18,784 bases of DNA from CAWULT01 sp963923455 (GCA_963923455.1 CAWULT010000090.1:1-18784), one strand, 5' to 3'; positions 1-8,429 are shown, counted from the first letter of the stretch. Notes: a model not told the origin generated them from the letters alone. Translations and numbers: made by a program.

Positions 1-27
1 GCCCTCCGCCTCCAGGTGGTGATGTAG
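1..27 (+). CDS. possible C-terminal end of an upstream gene (partial)
   Basis: Reading from the first base gives eight codons (ALRLQVVM) followed by TAG at 25-27, five bases before the CotH-like start codon. The short spacing would fit an upstream gene in the same operon, but eight codons cannot be identified and an open frame this short can occur by chance. Confidence 0.3.
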   Translation, partial: ALRLQVVM

Positions 28-32
28 AGACC

Positions 33-1208
33 ATGCGAACGCTCCTGGCGCGCGCCACGCTCGTGTTCCTGCTCGCCGTCGCGTGGCCGTCGCGGGTGAC
101 GGCCAACGACTTCTTCGACACCACCGCGCTGCAGACGCTCCAGCTGACGATGCACGCCCAGGACTGGGCCGACCTGCGCGCCCACGTGGACTCCAACGAG
201 TACTATCCGGTCGACGTCGAGTGGCACGGCATCCGCGTGCGCAACGCCGGCGTCCGATCCCGGGGGCTCAGCACCCGCTACCACGCCAAGCCGGGCCTGG
301 AGATCAGCTTCGACCGCTATGCCGTCCGCCAGCGCTTCATGGGCCTGCGCTCGGTCGTGATGGACAATCTGATCAGCGACCCGTCGATGCTGCGCGAACG
401 CGTGGCCATGAATTTCCTGCGGCGCGTCGGCGTGCCGGCCCCGCGCGAGACGTTCGCGCGCCTCGTCGTCAACGGGGACGACATGGGCCTGTACACGATG
501 ACCGAGGCGCTGGACCCCACGTTCGTTCAGGGACGCTTCGGCGATCCGGGCGCGCTGTTCGAGTACCGCTGGACGCGTCCGTTCTTCGCGACCGATCCGG
601 GCAGTGACCTCGACGCCTATCGGACCCTCTTCGCCCCGCGCAACGACGCGCCACGCTCCACGTTCGAGTGGTATCAACCGATCCGCGACCTGTTCCGGGC
701 GATCAACGACGCGCCCGACGCCACCTTCGCGCGGGACGTCAGCGCCCTGCTCGACCTGGACGCGTTCATCCGGCTCGTCGCCGCCGACGTCGTGCTCGCC
801 GAGTGGGACGGCTTCCTCGGGTACGACGGGATGAACAACGTCTACCTGTACCGCCAGGGGGCGGTGAGCCAGCTGCTGCCCTGGGACAAGGACCACGCGT
901 TCCACGCCGTCGACTATCCGGTGCTGGCCGGGGCCGCCGAGAACGTGCTGATGCGCCGCCTGCTGAGCGACCCCGACCTGCGGGCCACCTTCCTCGCCCA
1001 GGTCGAGGCCACGGCGCGGTCCGCCCAGGACGGCGACTGGCTGGCCACCCAGGTCGAGCAGACCTACGCGCTCATCCGGGACGCGGCCCTCGCCGACACG
1101 GCCAAGCTCGCCACCAACGACGAGTTCGAGGCCGCAGCGGCCGAGGTGCTGACCATCGCACGCCGTCGCCCGGCCTTCGTGCTCGACGAGATTCGCCGCC
1201 TCCGCTGA
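33..1208 (+). CDS. CotH-family kinase-like secreted protein
   Basis: This 391-residue protein has the layout of CotH-type atypical protein kinases, which in Bacillus phosphorylate spore coat proteins; in non-sporeformers the substrate is unknown. Residues 1-24 look like a Sec signal peptide ending near VTA-ND. Visible family landmarks are GVRSRGLSTR (73-82), a Lys at 86 just before a beta strand (the usual ATP-contacting Lys position), the E159 region (LYTMTEALD), MNNVYLY (267-273) and PWDKDH (283-288). The Asn and Asp in the last two are the expected metal-binding residues. The start follows AGGTGGTGATG. It lies 83 bases upstream of the histidine kinase on the same strand, but the kinase has its own likely promoter. 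Family assignment is firm; kinase activity is inferred. Confidence 0.85.
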   Translation: MRTLLARATLVFLLAVAWPSRVTANDFFDTTALQTLQLTMHAQDWADLRAHVDSNEYYPVDVEWHGIRVRNAGVRSRGLSTRYHAKPGLEISFDRYAVRQRFMGLRSVVMDNLISDPSMLRERVAMNFLRRVGVPAPRETFARLVVNGDDMGLYTMTEALDPTFVQGRFGDPGALFEYRWTRPFFATDPGSDLDAYRTLFAPRNDAPRSTFEWYQPIRDLFRAINDAPDATFARDVSALLDLDAFIRLVAADVVLAEWDGFLGYDGMNNVYLYRQGAVSQLLPWDKDHAFHAVDYPVLAGAAENVLMRRLLSDPDLRATFLAQVEATARSAQDGDWLATQVEQTYALIRDAALADTAKLATNDEFEAAAAEVLTIARRRPAFVLDEIRRLR

Positions 1209-1279
1209 CCGGTCCGAGGCGCGGCCGTCGGACGCACGCGCGGCGCGCCCGACTCCGCGCCTGAGGCGGCCCGGCCGTA

Positions 1280-1285
1280 TACACT
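1280..1285 (+). promoter_or_regulatory. -10 box of a probable leaderless promoter for the histidine kinase operon
   Basis: TACACT (within TATACACT, 1278-1285) is followed by exactly six bases and then the GTG start. There is no Shine-Dalgarno sequence between them, so the transcript would begin at or next to the start codon. No convincing -35 box is visible. Confidence 0.55.
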
Positions 1286-1291
1286 GGCGAA

Positions 1292-2611
1292 GTGACCACC
1301 CGACCGGCCGGCCACGCCTCGCCGACGACCGCCCTGCTGCTCGGCCTCGTGATCACGCTGGCGACGGTCGTGGCCTACTCGTGGTACGTCACCCGGCAGA
1401 TGGCGGGCCTGAGCCGGCTGCAGACCGACCTGACCGACCGCAGCCGCCTCGAGTCGCTGCAGCTGCTCCGCATCCAGAACGACCTGAACCAGCTCGGGCT
1501 GGCGATGCGCGACATGCTGGACAACGAGGCCCCCTACTCGGTGGCCGCGTGGGCACCGCAATTCGCCCGGATCCGGCAGGACCTGGAGGCCGCGCTGCGC
1601 CGGCAGGACGAAGTCGCCGTGGCGCGCCGGACGCCGGAACAGCAGCAGTACCTGACGAGCGCCGTGGCCCAGTTCTGGGACGCGGCCGACCGCATCTTCT
1701 CGCTCGCGCGCGGCGGCCAGGAGCGCGAGGCGCGCGCCCAGATCCAGCTGTCGCTGCAGGCCCGGCAGGCTGCGATCAGCACGACCGTCGCCCGCCTGCT
1801 CGTGCAGAACAACGAGGTCGAAGAGCAGACATCCGCCCAGGTACGCCAGATCTATGACCAGGTCCGCCGGCAGGTGTACTGGTTCCTGGCCGCAGCGCTG
1901 GCGGCCATCGTCGCGACGAGCCTGTACCTGATCCGCTCGAACCGGCGCCTGTTCGCCGAGCTGGCGGCGCTCTCGGACGAACGGCGGGAACTGGCCCAAA
2001 CGCTCATCGCGACGCGGGAGTCGACGCTGAAGGACATCGCCCGCGAGCTGCACGACGAGTTCGGGCAGATTCTGACCGCGATCGGCTCGATGCTCGGCCG
2101 CGCGGAGCGGCGGGCCCCCGACGGGTCGCCGCTCCGCACCGACCTCCGCGAGATCGGCGAGATCGCCCAGGCCGCCCTGGAGAACGTCCGGGGCCTGTCG
2201 CAGACGCTGCACCCCTCCATCCTCGAGGAACTCGGTCTCGACAGCACGATCGACTGGTATCTTGGGACCGTGGAGCGTCAGCTCGGGCTGCGCGTCACCT
2301 ACGCGCGCCTCGGCGAGACGCGGCCGATCGACCCCACGGTGGCGATCCACGTCTACCGCGTGCTGCAGGAGGCCCTGACCAACGTCGCAAAGCACGCCGG
2401 CGTCCACGACGCGTCGGTCCGCCTCCGCGTGGCCGCGTCGTCCCTCGTCCTCGAGGTGGAGGATCAGGGGGCGGGCCTCGACGCCGGCCGCGGTGCCCAC
2501 GGCCTGGGCCTGGTGACGATGCGCGAGCGGGCCGAACTGCTCGGCGGGGATCTCTCGGTGCTGCGCCCGGCGGGCGCGGGGACGCTGATTCGACTGACGG
2601 TGCCGCTATGA
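1292..2611 (+). CDS. NarL/UhpB-type sensor histidine kinase
   Basis: This membrane sensor kinase has 439 residues. Two transmembrane helices (about 13-35 and 196-215) flank a periplasmic helical region of about 160 residues that looks like a four-helix-bundle sensor, rich in Gln and Arg. The cytoplasmic part has a HisKA_3 dimerisation helix with RELHDEFGQ (phospho-acceptor H254) and a HATPase domain with an N-box around N364 (LQEALTNVAKHA), a G1 box DQGAGL (391-396) and a G2 box GLGLVTMRERA (404-414). All catalytic motifs are intact. The GTG start is supported by the -10 box six bases upstream and by the first helix beginning shortly after it. The stop overlaps the start of the response regulator, so the two are almost certainly a cognate pair. 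The signal sensed cannot be read from sequence. Confidence 0.95.
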   Translation: MTTRPAGHASPTTALLLGLVITLATVVAYSWYVTRQMAGLSRLQTDLTDRSRLESLQLLRIQNDLNQLGLAMRDMLDNEAPYSVAAWAPQFARIRQDLEAALRRQDEVAVARRTPEQQQYLTSAVAQFWDAADRIFSLARGGQEREARAQIQLSLQARQAAISTTVARLLVQNNEVEEQTSAQVRQIYDQVRRQVYWFLAAALAAIVATSLYLIRSNRRLFAELAALSDERRELAQTLIATRESTLKDIARELHDEFGQILTAIGSMLGRAERRAPDGSPLRTDLREIGEIAQAALENVRGLSQTLHPSILEELGLDSTIDWYLGTVERQLGLRVTYARLGETRPIDPTVAIHVYRVLQEALTNVAKHAGVHDASVRLRVAASSLVLEVEDQGAGLDAGRGAHGLGLVTMRERAELLGGDLSVLRPAGAGTLIRLTVPL

Positions 2612-3237
2612 CGACTCCCATCACGGTGCTCCTGGCCGACGACCATGCCCTGGTCCGGCGCGGCTTCCGCCGTCTGCTCGAGGACGACCCGGACATCGCG
2701 GTGGTCGGCGAGGCCAGCAACGGCGACGAGGCCGTCCGCCTCGCCGCCGACCTGGCCCCCCAGGTGATCGTCATGGACGCGGCGATGCCGGGCACGAGCG
2801 GCCTGGCGGCGATGCGCGCCATCCTCGAGCAACGGCCCGGTGCGGCCATCCTGATGCTCAGCATGCACTCGGAGGAAACGCTCGTGCGCCAGGCGATGGC
2901 GGCGGGCGCGCGCGGGTACGTGCTGAAGAACGCCATCGACCTCGACCTCGCGGCCGCGGTGAAGAAGGTCGCCGCCGGCGAGACGGTGATGGACCCGGCG
3001 GTCGTCAGGCCGGATCCCCTGCTCGGCGAGCGGACGCGCCGGCTGACGCCGCGCGAACTCGAGGTGCTGCAGTTGATCTGCAACGGGCTCTCGAACCGGG
3101 AGATCGCGGCCACGCTCGACGTCAGCGCCAACACGGTGGCCGTCCACCGCGCCAACATCATGAACACCCTCGGGGTGCACAAGGCCGCCGAGCTGGTGGT
3201 CTACGCAATCCAGAACGGGCTGGTGAACCCGCTGTGA
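2608..3237 (+). CDS. NarL/FixJ-family response regulator (REC-LuxR HTH)
   Basis: This 209-residue DNA-binding response regulator has a receiver domain (about 5-122) with acidic residues D11-D12, phospho-acceptor D57 (VIVMDAAMPG), S85 and K107. A C-terminal LuxR-type helix-turn-helix (about 146-209) carries LTPRELEVLQL and NREIAATLDVSANTVAVHR. The ATG sits in an ATGA overlap with the kinase stop, so translation is probably coupled and phosphotransfer from the neighbouring kinase is expected. Its own stop overlaps the GTG of the next gene, which ties an exported FG-GAP protein to the two-component system. Target promoters are unknown. Confidence 0.95.
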   Translation: MTTPITVLLADDHALVRRGFRRLLEDDPDIAVVGEASNGDEAVRLAADLAPQVIVMDAAMPGTSGLAAMRAILEQRPGAAILMLSMHSEETLVRQAMAAGARGYVLKNAIDLDLAAAVKKVAAGETVMDPAVVRPDPLLGERTRRLTPRELEVLQLICNGLSNREIAATLDVSANTVAVHRANIMNTLGVHKAAELVVYAIQNGLVNPL

Positions 3238-4916
3238 ACCGGCGCGACTTCCTCGGCCGCTTCGCGGCGGGCGCGGCCATGACGGCGTGGGGCGGGCCAC
3301 TCGCGGCCCAGGCCCAGGCCCCGGCGCCGGGCTTCCGTCTCGTCGACGTCACGGCGCGCGCCGGCATCGACTTCCGCCACACCAGCGGTGCGCGGGGCGG
3401 CAAGCTCCTGCCCGAGACCCTGGGCGCCGGGTGCGCGTTCCTCGACTACGACGGAGACGGCTGGCCCGACATCCTGCTCGTCAACGGGCGCGACTGGGCC
3501 GGGCCGGCCCGGCGGCGATCGACGCTGCGCCTGTACCGCAACAACCGGAACGGCACCTTCACCGACGTCACGCGGGCCGCCGGCCTCGACGTCGAACTGT
3601 ACGGGATGGGCGTCGCGGTCGGCGACTTCGACAACGACGGGTTCCCCGACGTGCTCGTGACCTGCGTCGGCCAGAACCGGCTGTTCCGCAACACCGGCAA
3701 GGGAACGTTCGTCGACGTCACGAAGGCGAGCGGCCTCGACGGACGCCTCGGCTTCAGCACGTCGGCGCTGTGGGTGGACATCGACCGTGATGGCCACCTC
3801 GACCTGTTCGTCTGCAACTACGTCAAGTGGACGCCGGAGCACGACGTGTTCTGCAGCCTCGACGGGCGCCAGAAGGCCTACTGCACGCCCGAGGCCTACC
3901 GGGGCGACACCTGCTGGTTGTTCCGCAACCGCGGCAACGGCACCTTCGAGGACGTCACGGCCAGCTCGGGCATCTTCGACTCGAGTTCCAAGGCGCTCGG
4001 CGTGACGATGCTCGACTACGACCAGGACGGCTGGCCGGACCTCTTCGTCGCCAACGACACCCAACCCAACAAGCTCTATCGCAACCTGCGCAACGGCACG
4101 TTCCGGGACGTCGGCCTCGAGGCTGGCGTCGCGCTCAGCGAGGACGGCAAGGCGCGCGCCGGGATGGGCACCGACGCCGGCGACTTCGACAACTCGGGCC
4201 GGGCCGGACTGGTCGTCACCAACTTCGACAACGAGATGGTGGGGCTCTACCGGCCCGAGCGCACGGGCACCTTTCGGGACGTCGCGCGCCAGAGCGGGGT
4301 CGGCATCGCCTCGCTGAACCGGCTCGGCTTCGGCTGCGGCTTCGCCGACCTGGACCTCGACGGTGCGCTGGACCTCGTCGTCGTCAACGGCCACATCGAC
4401 GACACCGTCCGCAGCATCCGCGGCAACGTGGGCTACGCGCAGGCCCCACAGCTGTTCCTGAACCAGGGTGCCGGGCGTTTCCGCGACGTCGCGGCGGCGG
4501 TCGGCCCCGATTTCGCGAGGCCGCGGGTCGGGCGGGGACTGGCCTTCGCCGACTTCGATCGCGACGGCGACGTCGACCTGTTGATGACGACCAACAACGG
4601 CCCCGCGGTGCTCTTCCGGACCGACGTGACCACCGGACATCGCAGCCTGCGCCTGCGCCTGCGCGGGACGAGGTCGAACCGCGATGCCATCGGCGCCACC
4701 GTGCGGATCGTCCACGGCGGCTCGACGCAGTCGAGGATGGTCAAGAGCGGCTCGAGCTACCTGTCGCAGTCGGAGCTGCCGGTCACCTTCGGCGTGGGGC
4801 GCCGCGACCGCGTCGACCGCGTGGTGATCGCGTGGCCGAGCGGGCGCACCGAGGAGTTCGCGAACGTCGCCACGGGGCGCGCGTACGAGGCCGTCGAGGG
4901 CAAGGGCCTGAGCTGA
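3234..4916 (+). CDS. Tat-exported FG-GAP/ASPIC-UnbV (CRTAC1-type) protein
   Basis: This is a 560-residue predicted beta-propeller protein. The N-terminus MNRRDFLGRF followed by a hydrophobic stretch and AQA is a good twin-arginine signal, so it should be exported folded. Seven calcium-loop repeats of the DxDxDGxxD type are visible, starting at D71, D131, D182, D261, D317 (degenerate: DFDNSGRAG), D372 and D440. Between repeats 3 and 4 is a Cys-containing segment (C194, C207, C217, C227) of the kind seen in CRTAC1 relatives. The C-terminal 75 or so residues, with IGATVRI and the W-P-S-G segment, match the ASPIC/UnbV domain. The GTG start overlaps the regulator stop by four bases (GTGA) and is the only start that gives a complete Tat motif. 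Function is unknown; calcium binding and adhesion or scaffolding are family-based guesses. Confidence 0.9.
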   Translation: MNRRDFLGRFAAGAAMTAWGGPLAAQAQAPAPGFRLVDVTARAGIDFRHTSGARGGKLLPETLGAGCAFLDYDGDGWPDILLVNGRDWAGPARRRSTLRLYRNNRNGTFTDVTRAAGLDVELYGMGVAVGDFDNDGFPDVLVTCVGQNRLFRNTGKGTFVDVTKASGLDGRLGFSTSALWVDIDRDGHLDLFVCNYVKWTPEHDVFCSLDGRQKAYCTPEAYRGDTCWLFRNRGNGTFEDVTASSGIFDSSSKALGVTMLDYDQDGWPDLFVANDTQPNKLYRNLRNGTFRDVGLEAGVALSEDGKARAGMGTDAGDFDNSGRAGLVVTNFDNEMVGLYRPERTGTFRDVARQSGVGIASLNRLGFGCGFADLDLDGALDLVVVNGHIDDTVRSIRGNVGYAQAPQLFLNQGAGRFRDVAAAVGPDFARPRVGRGLAFADFDRDGDVDLLMTTNNGPAVLFRTDVTTGHRSLRLRLRGTRSNRDAIGATVRIVHGGSTQSRMVKSGSSYLSQSELPVTFGVGRRDRVDRVVIAWPSGRTEEFANVATGRAYEAVEGKGLS

Positions 4917-4918
4917 CC

Positions 4919-4935
4919 GGCGCGGGCGGCGCGCC
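4919..4935. terminator. hairpin filling the gap between convergent genes
   Basis: GGCGCG (4919-4924), a five-base loop and CGCGCC (4930-4935) form a perfect six-pair stem. It occupies nearly all of the 19 bases between two convergent stop codons, so it could serve both directions. No T-tract is present. Confidence 0.4.
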
Positions 4936-5652
4936 TCAGGGCCTGACGAAGACGATCAGGTGCTGGCGCGGCAGGTCGTCGAACACCCGCTGCTGCCGGA
5001 AGCCCTCGGCCTCGACCTCCTGCTTCACCTGTGCCTTCGTCATCTTGTGCGACGGCAGAATGGGCACGCTCGGGTCCTCGGCTCGGTACTCGAACAGCGC
5101 GAGCCGCCCTCCGGGCTTGAGCGCCTCGCGGATCCGCTGCAGCACGCGCTGGGGCTGCGAGAGCTCGTGGTAGACGTCGACCATGATCACGAGGTCGAGC
5201 GCCGCGGGCGGCAGCTTTGGGTCGTCGAAGGCGCCGAGCACCGGCACGACGTTGCCGACCTTGGCCTTCTCGACCGCGCGCTGCAACCGTTGCAGCATGC
5301 CCGGCTGGATGTCGCTCGCGTAGACCCGCCCGGCATCGCCGACGATCTTGGCGAGCCTGATCGTCATGTAGCCCGACCCGGCGCCGACGTCGCCGACCGT
5401 CGCCCCCTTCGGGATCCGCAGCAGCCGCAGCCCGAGCCCGGGCTCTTCCTCGTCCTCCCGCTCGCGCCGGTCGAGCCAGTCCGCGCCATCGACACTCATC
5501 GGCTGCGCGAACTGCCGTCCGCTGAGCGGGTGTACACCCGGCCCCTGTGCCGCCGCCGCGGCAGCGACGACGCCGACGACGCCGGCAAGGAGGGCCAGTC
5601 GGGCCGCGACCCCGCGCGGCACGAAGGAACGAGGTGGCGTGCGCCCGGACAT
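4936..5652 (-). CDS. class I SAM-dependent methyltransferase with an N-terminal signal-like segment
   Basis: This 238-residue protein has a Rossmann methyltransferase core: motif I VGDVGAGSGYMT (86-97), an acidic residue D114 for the ribose, and KPGGRLALFEY (179-189) after the typical post-core helix. Ahead of the core, HPLSGRQFAQ...GADWLDRREREDEEE matches a subfamily often annotated only as class I methyltransferase. Residues about 17-36 are hydrophobic and end in AAAAAQG, like a Sec signal peptide, which is odd for an enzyme needing cytosolic SAM. The open frame extends far upstream, but ATG at 5652 is the first start placed after the TPR gene stop (35-base gap). It has TATCCT six bases before it and no ribosome binding site. 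The substrate is unknown. Confidence 0.85.
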   Translation of the reverse strand: MSGRTPPRSFVPRGVAARLALLAGVVGVVAAAAAAQGPGVHPLSGRQFAQPMSVDGADWLDRREREDEEEPGLGLRLLRIPKGATVGDVGAGSGYMTIRLAKIVGDAGRVYASDIQPGMLQRLQRAVEKAKVGNVVPVLGAFDDPKLPPAALDLVIMVDVYHELSQPQRVLQRIREALKPGGRLALFEYRAEDPSVPILPSHKMTKAQVKQEVEAEGFRQQRVFDDLPRQHLIVFVRP

Positions 5653-5658
5653 GGCGGA

Positions 5659-5664
5659 AGGATA
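5659..5664 (-). promoter_or_regulatory. possible internal -10 box for the methyltransferase
   Basis: On the minus strand TATCCT is followed by six bases (TCCGCC) and the ATG, the same spacing as at the other leaderless starts in this window. The match to TATAAT is only T-A-T...T, so this is tentative. Confidence 0.3.
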
Positions 5665-5687
5665 GCGCGAAACGCCCGGGTCGCCCG

Positions 5688-7613
5688 TCAGCGCCCCGCG
5701 GCGAGATCCTGCCGCGCCAGATCGCGGAGCCGGCGCGCGTTCGGGTTCGACGGGTCCATCGCGACCGCGCGCTCGAAGAGCCGGAGGGCCTCGGGCAGGT
5801 CGCCGCTGCCGGCATGGGCCACGCCCATGTTCATCACCGCCTGGGCGTCCGTCGGGTTGAGGGGCAGGTACGCGCGATACGCGTCGACGGCCTCCGGCCA
5901 CTGCTGCAGGTTGAACCGGGCCAGCGCCAGCAGGCGCCATGCCTCCGCATGCCGCGGTGCGCGCGTCACCACGACGCCCGCCTGCGCGGCTGCCTCGGCC
6001 CACTGCCCTGCGTCGGCGGCCGCGGTGGCCAGCAGCACCCGGGCCCGCAACACGTCGAGTTGCGGGGGCACCAGCCAGGGCTGCGACTGTGCCTGCCCGG
6101 CGCTGGCGACGAAGGCGGCCAGCGCCTCGCGGGCCTCGCCGATCTGCCGCTGGTTCAGCAGCGCGACGCCGAGCGGATAGCCGGCCCGGCTGTCGCCCAT
6201 CGCGACCGCCCGCCGCAGCGGCGCAATCGCCTCCGCATCGCGTTGCTCGACGACGAGGGCCTCGCCGAGGATGTGAAAGGCCACGGGCGTCGGCCAGCGC
6301 GCCACCAGCGTGCGGTACAGCTCGACCGGCACGCGGTACTCCGCGGCGCGGACCGCGGTGGCCGTCCCGAACACCGTGAGCACCGCCGCGAGCACGCCCG
6401 CGGCGGGGGCAGGCCGGCGCACGGCAGGCCATGCCGCGCGCGCCGCGCCGACGGCCGTCCCCACGACGGCGAGCGTCACCAGCCCCGCGAGGGGCACGTA
6501 CATGCGGCGCTCGGCGCCGACCTCGGTCGCGATGGGGACGAGGGTCGACGTCGGCGCGAGCGCGAGCGCCACCCACGCGCCGAGGAATCCCCACCGGGGC
6601 GCCTTCGCCCAGAGCGCCGCCGTCAGCGCCAGCAGCACCGACACGGCCACCACGTCGCCGGCGACGTCGCCGAACGCCAGCGGCCGAGGCCAGCCGTAGA
6701 ACACCACGAGGTCCGACGGCCAGAAGGCCAGGCGCAGGTAGCGCAGCACGAGGGGCGCCTGATTCAGCAGGTAGGTGCCAACCGTGACGCCAGACGCGGC
6801 TCCGCTGACCGCGGCCCTCGGGCCGCCGGCGACGAGCAGCGCGAGCAGCCCCCACGTTGCGGCCAGCCCGAGGTACAGGCCTCGTCGCCGCCGCACGGCC
6901 TCGCGCCACCCGCCGAACAGGAACGCGCGGTCGTAGAGCGCCACGAGCACCGGCGCCACCACCATGGTCTCCTTCGACGCCATGCCCGCCGCGCACGCCA
7001 CGGTCGCGGCCACCGCCCACCCCGGACGGCCCGACGCGGCGGCCCGCTGCGCGGCGTACACGGTCGCGAGCAGGCAGGCCGCCATCAGCGACTCGGTGCG
7101 CTGCGTCAGATAGCTGACCACCTCGCTGTTGAGCGGGTGCACGGCCCAGATCGCGGCGGCCGCCGCGGCGACCCTGTCGGGTGGCCACGCCAGGGCCGGC
7201 CTCACGGAGGCGAGCCGCAGCGTGCGGCGCACGACCAGGAACAGGAGCACGGCGCACAGCGCATGCAGGCCGATGTTGACGACGTGGTACCCGCGCGGAT
7301 CCAGTCCGCCGGCCGCGTAGCCGAGTGCGAACGACAGGCTGGCGAGCGGACGTCCCGCGACGGACGAGTCATCGGCCGGCCACAGCACGCGACCGAGCCG
7401 CGAGAGGTCGCGGATGTCGGCGTTCTGCACGATGGCACTTTGATCGTCGAGGATGAACGGCCCCGACACGCCGGCGGCGTAGACCGCCACGACCAGCGCG
7501 ACGAGCCCTGGGATCAGCCAGCGCCACCCCGTCGGGCCGGCCTCTTCGGCACCGGCGGGCGGAGCGGTCGCCCGCCGCGGAACCGGACGTCTCGACACGC
7601 CTGACACGCGCAT
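5688..7613 (-). CDS. TMTC-like GT-C membrane glycosyltransferase with C-terminal TPRs
   Basis: This 641-residue protein has about ten hydrophobic helices (from residue 32 to about 430), then tetratricopeptide repeats (about 450-640; for example the NPTDAQAVMNMGVAHAGSGD segment). The first extracytoplasmic loop carries FILDDQSAIVQNADI (53-67), matching the F-x-DD...I..N pattern with the acidic pair expected in TMTC/PMT-type GT-C enzymes. HPLNSEVVSYLTQRTESLMA (159-178) and ASKETMVVAPVL (212-223) match two further conserved stretches of that group. Such proteins use lipid-linked sugars to glycosylate exported proteins in eukaryotes; activity of bacterial versions is largely unproven. ATG at 7613 begins 11 bases after the YwiC-like stop, and the Arg-rich start fits a cytoplasmic N-terminus. 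Confidence 0.82.
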   Translation of the reverse strand: MRVSGVSRRPVPRRATAPPAGAEEAGPTGWRWLIPGLVALVVAVYAAGVSGPFILDDQSAIVQNADIRDLSRLGRVLWPADDSSVAGRPLASLSFALGYAAGGLDPRGYHVVNIGLHALCAVLLFLVVRRTLRLASVRPALAWPPDRVAAAAAAIWAVHPLNSEVVSYLTQRTESLMAACLLATVYAAQRAAASGRPGWAVAATVACAAGMASKETMVVAPVLVALYDRAFLFGGWREAVRRRRGLYLGLAATWGLLALLVAGGPRAAVSGAASGVTVGTYLLNQAPLVLRYLRLAFWPSDLVVFYGWPRPLAFGDVAGDVVAVSVLLALTAALWAKAPRWGFLGAWVALALAPTSTLVPIATEVGAERRMYVPLAGLVTLAVVGTAVGAARAAWPAVRRPAPAAGVLAAVLTVFGTATAVRAAEYRVPVELYRTLVARWPTPVAFHILGEALVVEQRDAEAIAPLRRAVAMGDSRAGYPLGVALLNQRQIGEAREALAAFVASAGQAQSQPWLVPPQLDVLRARVLLATAAADAGQWAEAAAQAGVVVTRAPRHAEAWRLLALARFNLQQWPEAVDAYRAYLPLNPTDAQAVMNMGVAHAGSGDLPEALRLFERAVAMDPSNPNARRLRDLARQDLAAGR

Positions 7614-7624
7614 GCGCGGTACCC

Positions 7625-8410
7625 TCAGCTCGACCCGAGACGCACGACCGCGACGAGCGCGGCCATCGTGGCCGCGGAGGTCGCGACGAGCGCCCAACCG
7701 ACCCGCCGCAGCGCCGCCGGCGGCGGCGGGCGCAGCGCGACCCCGAGGGCGACGACGACGCCTGGCACGACGGCGGCCGGCGTGCCGGCCGACACGGCGC
7801 CGCGTGCGGCGCCGAACAGCGCGGCTGCGGTCGCCGCCGCGGCCACCGCCAGCAGGAGCGCCCGCGTCCGTGCCACACCGGCGGGGTCGCCCCCGCCGCG
7901 CACCCGCAGCACCACCACACGGACCGCCAGCGTGGAGACGGTGAAGAGCGCGGCATAGCTCAGCGCGATCGCGCCCGCGCCTGGGACGGGGACGCCCGAC
8001 GCCACCGCCGCGGGCATGGCTGCCGTCGCGAAGGCGAGCGACGCACTCACCTCGCCGGCTCCCGTCTTCTCGCGCCCCGCAACCGCGAGTCCCGCGAGCA
8101 GGGCCGCCGGCACGGCGGGGACCACCACGAGCGCCCGGGCAACCGGCGGCAGCTGCGCCAGCGCAACGGCCGCCGCGGTCCCCCCCGCGACCGCGGCGCA
8201 GGCCAGCCACGTCCGCGCCCGGCGCCCCTCTTCCCGCGCCGCGCGCGGGCCGCGCGCACCGAGCAGCACCAGCGCGGGCTCGTGCGCGAGGAACCCGGCG
8301 CAGACGGCGAGCATCCAGCACAGGGCCGCCACGGTCGGCCGGGCCACGAGCATGGCCGTCACGAGGGGAAACGCCAGCTGACCGTACGCGCCGTGCTCTT
8401 TCGGCAGCAT
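7625..8410 (-). CDS. YwiC-like integral membrane protein
   Basis: This is a 261-residue polytopic membrane protein with seven or eight predicted helices and very high Ala, Val and Leu content. The N-terminal PKEHGAYGQL is the signature of the YwiC-like family, whose function is unknown. The reading frame opens 25 codons earlier (8485), but ATG at 8410 is preceded by a near-ideal AGGAGG six bases upstream, and the family normally begins at this motif. It is the first gene of a three-gene minus-strand operon with the TMTC-like protein and the methyltransferase. A -10-like TAGAGT lies just upstream (8430-8435). Confidence 0.85.
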   Translation of the reverse strand: MLPKEHGAYGQLAFPLVTAMLVARPTVAALCWMLAVCAGFLAHEPALVLLGARGPRAAREEGRRARTWLACAAVAGGTAAAVALAQLPPVARALVVVPAVPAALLAGLAVAGREKTGAGEVSASLAFATAAMPAAVASGVPVPGAGAIALSYAALFTVSTLAVRVVVLRVRGGGDPAGVARTRALLLAVAAAATAAALFGAARGAVSAGTPAAVVPGVVVALGVALRPPPPAALRRVGWALVATSAATMAALVAVVRLGSS

Positions 8411-8429
8411 CGAGCCTCCTGCACCCGAC

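Noticed and set aside
1064..2500. 478-codon minus-strand frame opposite the histidine kinase
   Set aside because: Shadow of an intact kinase with all catalytic boxes on the plus strand.
3201..4715. Long minus-strand open frame (504 codons) opposite the FG-GAP protein
   Set aside because: It mirrors the repeated DxDxDG codons of the + strand gene and has no recognisable motif; high GC keeps antisense frames open.
5547..7604. 685-codon plus-strand frame opposite the TMTC-like gene
   Set aside because: Composition is dominated by Arg, Pro, Ala and His as expected for an antisense frame, with no domain; the opposite strand has clear family motifs.
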